DNA of 41,517 nt from a virus, in IMG/VR virus record IMGVR_UViG_3300037882_003049, positions 1 through 41,517 of that record, one strand, 5' to 3'. Below the pieces are notes generated by a model that worked only from the letters and a program-made list of their open reading frames with translations, had not been told where the DNA came from and searched no databases. Every line of letters starts with the position of its first letter. The first letter of the stretch is position 1. Shown piece after piece: positions 37,620-41,517 of the stretch. The translations under genes were made by a program, and so were the position numbers.

Positions 37620-38825
37620 TTATGGTGTTGTGTAGGATATGCCCCACTTGTGTTGGGCGACTGTTGCTGTAGCGGATGTGACGATGCGGATAGCATAGGT
37701 ACTGCCCACGGTTAGTATTTGTGGGTTAGCTGACGTGCTGCAAGTGTTGGCTGCGCCCGTTGTCGTACATGTCATGGCTGTTGCGCCGCCGTTCACCATG
37801 AGAGTGTAGGTGTAGGTTTGTACGCCGCCGGGGATGTTGTCAGCAGAAAGCGCCATACCTGTGATCGTCATCGCGATCGGGACAGGCATACGAGAGCCGC
37901 CTTCGGACGCAATGTAACCTGTTGTCACAAGATAGTTTGTTGACGACGCTGCAATGTTACCTGTGGATACCGCGCCGGTAAAACCAGTCTGCATGTTCGT
38001 TGTGGCCGCCCACGTACTTACACCCGAGCCGTCTGTTTGTAAGAACTGCCCTGCATCACCGTCATTCGGTGGGAGTGTGAGTGAATATGTGCCCGCCGCT
38101 GCTGCTGGCTGGAGCGTCACAACGCCGGAAGTGTTGCCGGAGAAACGGAGCGTGCCTTTTGAAGTGCCCGCTACGCCGAGAATCGGTGTGACGGTGATTG
38201 CAGGGATACCTGTCGCACCCGCATTGAGCAATCCACCGTTGACCGTAGCAAGGCCGGTGATGACGTTGCCGGCGCTTGAGTAGAGGATTTGGTTGATCGT
38301 TGTGGTTGTTGGGTACGTCGCCGTTGTCGCAACCCAGTTGGTGCCGTTGGCACGCAAGATTGTGCCCGTGCCTGTTGCGCCTGTGAGTGTAGATAATGGT
38401 ATGTTTGAGAGTGTGTTTGAAGCACCGCTGATTGTTTTGTTGGTTAGGGTTTGTGCGAAATCGGTGCCGACCAGCGTTGTGTTGGCGTTCGGAACTGTGA
38501 GCACGCGAGTTGTGGCTGCGGTGATACCTGAAGCGTCGAAGCGGAACAGCTTCGTAGCGTCGGCGTTGTTTTTGAGTAAGAACAAGGTGTCGGTAAAAGT
38601 GACACCGCTCGCTCCAAATGCTTGGAATGTCGGGTTAGCTGCGGCTCCGTTACTGGTGAGAACCTGACCCGCAGTACCCGGAGCCGCACTACCCCAACCG
38701 ACGACACCAGCGCCTTTGCCGACAGGGATTGAATAGGCCGGAACAGTACCTTGATTGGTCTGGCCGAGCACAATCGATGAAGCGAAGAAGATAAATGGAA
38801 TTGCAAGAAGACGAAGAAATTTCAT
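37620..38825 (-). CDS. Tail fibre-like protein with N-terminal signal-like segment, 401 aa
   Basis: ATG 38825 overlaps the stop before it (ATGA). Residues 1-25 (MKFLRLLAIPFIFFASSIV) look like a Sec signal with a possible cut after VLG. The rest has the repetitive Thr/Gly/Asn make-up of fibres: TAGQVLTSNGAAANPTFQAF, LTNKTISGASNTLSN, TGTILRANGTNWVAT. The C-terminal 130 residues form a separate beta domain with two Cys (CTTTGAANTC) that may bind the receptor. A signal peptide on a virion protein is unusual. Confidence 0.8.
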   Translation of the reverse strand: MKFLRLLAIPFIFFASSIVLGQTNQGTVPAYSIPVGKGAGVVGWGSAAPGTAGQVLTSNGAAANPTFQAFGASGVTFTDTLFLLKNNADATKLFRFDASGITAATTRVLTVPNANTTLVGTDFAQTLTNKTISGASNTLSNIPLSTLTGATGTGTILRANGTNWVATTATYPTTTTINQILYSSAGNVITGLATVNGGLLNAGATGIPAITVTPILGVAGTSKGTLRFSGNTSGVVTLQPAAAAGTYSLTLPPNDGDAGQFLQTDGSGVSTWAATTNMQTGFTGAVSTGNIAASSTNYLVTTGYIASEGGSRMPVPIAMTITGMALSADNIPGGVQTYTYTLMVNGGATAMTCTTTGAANTCSTSANPQILTVGSTYAIRIVTSATATVAQHKWGISYTTP

Positions 38826-39235
38826 GTGATAGCCCATCCTGAAAGGTCGCTGAGTGGTCGAAGGCAAACGCTAGCGTAATCGCCCGCGATTGTGAGTGAG
38901 GTCAGCCCATCGATTGTCTGACCCGCGAAGGGTGTGATTGTGATGTTGTTGGTGGCCGCATCACCTTTTGCATCTTTGATGATGACGGGGAAAATGCCCC
39001 AAGGCTGGGTGAGCCAAACGCTGACATCGGGCAAAGTTACAGTTGTCGGGCTACCGGAAGTCTTTTTAACCATGATGCAGGTGTCGAATTCGCCAACCGG
39101 CACCGTTGCTCCCGACGTGATGATACGATCTGCCATGAAGGGCCGACGAATGTTGCCGAATTGCGGCCCACCATCGAGCATAATAATGAAAAATTTTTGG
39201 AGGCCATTAATCCAAGAATAATTGCCGGTCGACAT
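38822..39235 (-). CDS. Small tail-region protein, 137 aa
   Basis: The start at ATG 39235 has AAAGGAGG seven bases ahead, but both lie in a 13-bp hairpin (39199-39246). Otherwise MADRIITSG (39136) could open the folded part, though no ribosome site is seen there. The rest is beta-rich (TTVTLPDVSVWLTQPWGIFP, NNITITPFAGQTIDG), like the glycine- and Thr-rich domains of phage fibre-associated proteins. The repeat of DGL and ADY segments at the end recalls fibre tip or hub proteins. No certain family. Confidence 0.68.
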   Translation of the reverse strand: MSTGNYSWINGLQKFFIIMLDGGPQFGNIRRPFMADRIITSGATVPVGEFDTCIMVKKTSGSPTTVTLPDVSVWLTQPWGIFPVIIKDAKGDAATNNITITPFAGQTIDGLTSLTIAGDYASVCLRPLSDLSGWAIT

Positions 39236-39246
39236 TAATGGCCTCC
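39199..39246 (-). promoter_or_regulatory. 13-bp hairpin over ribosome site and start codon
   Basis: GGAGGCCATTAAT and ATTAATGGCCTCC (39199-39211 and 39234-39246) form a perfect stem with a 22-base loop. On the minus-strand mRNA the first arm contains the SD core GGAGG and the AT of the start codon; AAAAATTTTT follows the second arm. The stem would block translation until opened, for example by ribosomes or a protein, or stand as a partial terminator. Confidence 0.6.
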
Positions 39247-39253
39247 TTTAGTG

Positions 39254-39526
39254 CTATTTTTGGGTTACTTTTGCTGGTTTGATTTCGATTTGCTCCAGTG
39301 CTGAAAGCGGTTTTACGCCATCACGTAGGTGAGGGAAAGTTTTTCGGAAAAACTCTTTCGCTTCCGTATCAGCCGGTTGCATCATGAGAGAAGGAGGGGA
39401 GTAATCCCCCTCCTTCGTCTTCATTCCGTACCGTGGATCATCGAAGTCAATCAATAACGGCGCTTCAAGTGTGCCTTCATATAAAGCATTACCTAAATAA
39501 TGTGCCGTGATTAAGTTAAACTTCAT
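39254..39526 (-). CDS. Hypothetical protein between cement and tail genes, 90 aa
   Basis: AGGAG precedes ATG 39526. KFNLITAHYLGNALYEGTLE, then an acidic link and a C-terminal helix ending TQK, with a TAG stop. A similar small protein is often found here in BPP-1-like genomes; its function is unknown. Confidence 0.65.
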   Translation of the reverse strand: MKFNLITAHYLGNALYEGTLEAPLLIDFDDPRYGMKTKEGDYSPPSLMMQPADTEAKEFFRKTFPHLRDGVKPLSALEQIEIKPAKVTQK

Positions 39527-39543
39527 GTCGGGTTCTCCTCAGG

Positions 39544-39984
39544 TTAGTTGTTTACAACAACACCTGGAGGATAGCCAACATAGTCTTGACGGTCAAGCAG
39601 TAACGTCGAAGTTACGGTTCCCGCTGTCATCGGGCCTGTGGCTACTATGTAGTTGAGGCGAAGATAACGTGGGAGAGATTGACCAGGCGCAGGACGCGGA
39701 AGGCCAATGTCGAACAAACGAGCGCCGGCGGTGAGAGCAGTTTTTGCAATCGCTACCGTTTCTGACATTGTTGTGTAGGTTGAGTTATCGACCGAACCTT
39801 GGATTTGCACTTGGAGCGTTGCCGCACCAGCCGCAGTGAAGGCTGTACCGACTTGGCATAAGAGGTGAAGCTCTCGGCCAGTCGCTACATCACGGAACGT
39901 TGAGAGGTCGATCACGTTTGTCGAAGCAGCTGTTGCAGTAATTGCCGCACCATCATCGAAAAGTAGTTGTTTATCGGTAATCAT
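39544..39984 (-). CDS. Capsid cement protein, Bbp16-like
   Basis: 146 residues, directly after the major capsid gene. DKQLLFDDGAAITATAASTN, VIDLSTFRDVATG, ATLQVQIQGSVDNSTYTTMS and a C-terminal YVGYPPGVVV reproduce the Bbp16 layout of beta strands. In BPP-1 the cement protein binds at the outside of the capsid lattice and holds neighbouring hexamers together. AAAGGA precedes the ATG. Confidence 0.85.
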   Translation of the reverse strand: MITDKQLLFDDGAAITATAASTNVIDLSTFRDVATGRELHLLCQVGTAFTAAGAATLQVQIQGSVDNSTYTTMSETVAIAKTALTAGARLFDIGLPRPAPGQSLPRYLRLNYIVATGPMTAGTVTSTLLLDRQDYVGYPPGVVVNN

Positions 39985-40001
39985 AGTTTCTGTGTCCTTT
40001 C

Positions 40002-41039
40002 TTAAATTACACGGGCTTCGGTATTCAAGATCGCATCAACAGTGCGAACAGGGATACCACGGAAAGTGGTCACTGGTTTGCCGTTGAATTGGTCAAGCTG
40101 CAAGAGCACGTTAGTTTTGTTCGTCGCTTGAATGTCCAAGAACGAGCGGATTGTGCGGTTGCAGTAGATTGCAGTGCTGCCCGCACCTGGGAGAACGTTT
40201 TGGTCAGAACCTTGGAACGCTGTTGCGCCCACTGGTGCTGTCGGTAAACGACCAAGACCGCGGATGATTGCGGAGATGAGGTTTGCCGCTGAGCCTGTGT
40301 TGAGATCAGAAACGTCGATGTTTGAGATACGCACAACGTAGCGCCAATCTTCGATCGCCATACCGCAATGCCATTGGTAGTTGTCTACGTAAGCATAGTA
40401 TGGGTTGCCATCCGTGTCGTAAACGCGGATTTCGCCTTTGTCAGAATGCATCAAACCTGTCGGCATTCCTTTTGGGAAAATACCATGCACAGTTTGAGGA
40501 CCCCAACCAACGATGTAGATTGAGCTGTTGTCGGAACCGGTACCACCAGCATCGATAACGTTTGCCGCAAGTTGCGTTGTGGCAGTGTTTACGCTGTTGT
40601 AACGTGTCGCGAGACCGTTGAATGCTAATGGGTTCGTTCCGGCGTTGCCGTAGATAACCAATGAAGCAAGCTGTTGTGTGAGCGATTGCAAGAAACCAGA
40701 TGTTTGTGACAAACGGTACTGCATCGTGTTGCCGTTGAGGTTCGCAAGACGAACGTCAACTTGGCTTTCACCAACGATTTGCGAGCAAGTTTCAACAACT
40801 TCAGCACCAGTCGATTTTGACATCGCGGTACCTTTGTTGATCTGCCCCAACGAAACAGTTGGGAGAGACGTGCGAACAACGAATTTGTGCCCTGTTGGGA
40901 GGTTGCCCTCTTTCCAAAGCATATCATCGATAATTTCGTTTGATTGACTTAGCAATTCTACGATGGCGGTGTTTTTATCGTCGCCAGCAAGTTTTGCCCA
41001 ATCAATTAGTGTAGATACACCACTGCCAATAACGGCCAT
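40002..41039 (-). CDS. Major capsid protein, GP7/Bbp17-like
   Basis: 345 residues. TLIDWAKLAGDDKNTAIVEL, LLSQSNEIIDDMLWKEGNLP and TGHKFVVRTSLPTV at the N-terminus, then NGNTMQYRLSQTSGFLQSLT and the GVATA-type P-domain, are typical of the epsilon15 GP7/BPP-1 major capsid family, an HK97-fold lattice protein. The C-terminus ends KPVTTFRGIPVRTVDAILNT. No protease cut site was looked for. AAAGGA lies before ATG 41039. It follows the scaffold and leads the cement gene. Confidence 0.93.
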   Translation of the reverse strand: MAVIGSGVSTLIDWAKLAGDDKNTAIVELLSQSNEIIDDMLWKEGNLPTGHKFVVRTSLPTVSLGQINKGTAMSKSTGAEVVETCSQIVGESQVDVRLANLNGNTMQYRLSQTSGFLQSLTQQLASLVIYGNAGTNPLAFNGLATRYNSVNTATTQLAANVIDAGGTGSDNSSIYIVGWGPQTVHGIFPKGMPTGLMHSDKGEIRVYDTDGNPYYAYVDNYQWHCGMAIEDWRYVVRISNIDVSDLNTGSAANLISAIIRGLGRLPTAPVGATAFQGSDQNVLPGAGSTAIYCNRTIRSFLDIQATNKTNVLLQLDQFNGKPVTTFRGIPVRTVDAILNTEARVI

Positions 41040-41051
41040 GAGTTAATCCTT

Positions 41052-41517
41052 TCAAGATTTTTTGGGTTGTTGATAAATGCGTTCAGCGTATGAACGCTTG
41101 GTTTGGTCTGCGACTGGATTGCCGCTAACAAACGAACCTTCCGTCAAAGCCTTAGCCATGCGATAAAGTGCTCGTATTACTTCGGGGTGGTTGCCCGCCC
41201 CAGTGATTTTCAAAGCCGCTTTGACTTCTGGACCACCGTATCTTTTATCATCTAACACTTTTCCGATCGTTTGTAAAGTCTCTTGGAGTTTTGTTGGATC
41301 GTTCTTCCCGCCGATTTCTTCGTCCGCTTTTGCTGCGGTTTGCCATTCGGTCTGCGTGTCGGACCAAAGTTTGTCCCCACTTTCCTGAAGTGACCTTGTT
41401 GCTTGCTCGATCGCTTGCGTGTGGATTTTTACCAACTCATTCACCGCTGCCGTGGGAAGGTTATGTTTGGTGACGGTTTCGGTGATAGCCGTGCCCATTT
41501 CTTCAGGGATAGTGAAA
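41052..41517 (-). CDS. Scaffold-like protein, C-terminal part (runs off the window end)
   Basis: Continuation of the frame that begins at 323. After joining, the protein has 229 residues and ends in TGA at 41052. The middle is a charged helix (VNELVKIHTQAIEQATRSLQ; WQTAAKADEEIGGKND), and the end has GNHPEVIRALYRMAKALTEG and a short basic tail. A helical, charged body ending in a basic tail that can bind the capsid shell suits a scaffold. An internal ATG at 41498 is not the true start. Confidence 0.72.
   Translation of the reverse strand, partial: FTIPEEMGTAITETVTKHNLPTAAVNELVKIHTQAIEQATRSLQESGDKLWSDTQTEWQTAAKADEEIGGKNDPTKLQETLQTIGKVLDDKRYGGPEVKAALKITGAGNHPEVIRALYRMAKALTEGSFVSGNPVADQTKRSYAERIYQQPKKS
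41419..41517. repeat. Right copy of 99-bp terminal direct repeat
   Basis: Identical to 1-99; see the left copy. Removing one copy restores the scaffold frame. Confidence 0.95.

Noticed and set aside
36716-38825. Diversity-generating retroelement, expected because the head genes resemble BPP-1
   Set aside because: No reverse transcriptase, no template/variable repeat pair and no Mtd-like lectin end were seen next to the fibre genes.

Overview
The window is a complete small tailed-phage genome from an assembly. Its first 99 bases (1-99) are repeated exactly at the end (41419-41517), which is what a circular or terminally redundant molecule looks like after k-mer assembly, so the unique genome is about 41,418 bp. 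No integrase, recognisable lysogeny repressor, rRNA, tRNA or CRISPR was seen. The virion genes point to a short-tailed phage (podovirus) of a Gram-negative host. The head set (GP7-type major capsid protein, Bbp16-like cement protein, Bbp19-like protein) resembles Bordetella BPP-1 and Salmonella epsilon15. The tail and ejection set (tubular proteins A and B, a gp13/GNAT-like protein, gp14-, gp15- and gp16-like internal proteins) is of T7 type. An alphaproteobacterial host is only a guess from the style of the small genes.

The layout is two divergent arms. From about 4907 leftward, through position 1 and round to 23899, everything is on the minus strand: TerS, TerL, a small virion-type protein, portal, Bbp19-like protein, scaffold (split by the window ends), major capsid, cement, tail fibre genes, tail tube and nozzle, internal and ejection proteins, and a lysis cassette (endolysin, 53-residue holin, three small membrane or spanin-like proteins). 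From about 5785 rightward to 23909 everything is on the plus strand. First come about 33 mostly tiny, translationally coupled early genes, including an M15-like lipoprotein peptidase, a C2H2 finger, an Imm5-like repeat protein, RMF-like and Lar-like proteins, and DUF6378. Then comes replication and recombination: UvrD-type helicase, ribbon-helix-helix protein, Fe-S PD-(D/E)XK nuclease, Sak4-like ATPase, SSB-like protein, UDG-exonuclease-PolA in two pieces, and a DUF3987-like AAA ATPase. The arms meet tail to tail with an 11-bp overlap of stop regions.

The divergent non-coding region (about 4908-5784) is the densest regulatory DNA. It holds hairpins, two copies of a CAACCTAAGGTTG operator-like site, and a perfect 19-bp inverted repeat centred on an 18-nt T run. 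G/C tracts phased every 11 bp are mirrored about the same centre, and the right-hand set has the form of a four-tract G-quadruplex. A consensus DnaA box, an AT-rich stretch and a promoter-like TTGACA follow. I read this as the likely replication origin and the early control region. Two further early promoters (about 8394 and 16729) share a TATTGAC-N8-RTCAATA dyad over the -35.

Points that stand out: the DNA polymerase is cut by one in-frame TAG between exonuclease motifs II and III although TAG is an ordinary stop elsewhere; the tail nozzle carries a large insertion that reads like an EAR/EPTP beta-propeller; a 13-bp hairpin covers the ribosome site and start of a tail-region gene; and a lipoprotein reading frame is nested in an early membrane-protein gene. 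No phage RNA polymerase and no primase are evident, so host transcription is presumed.
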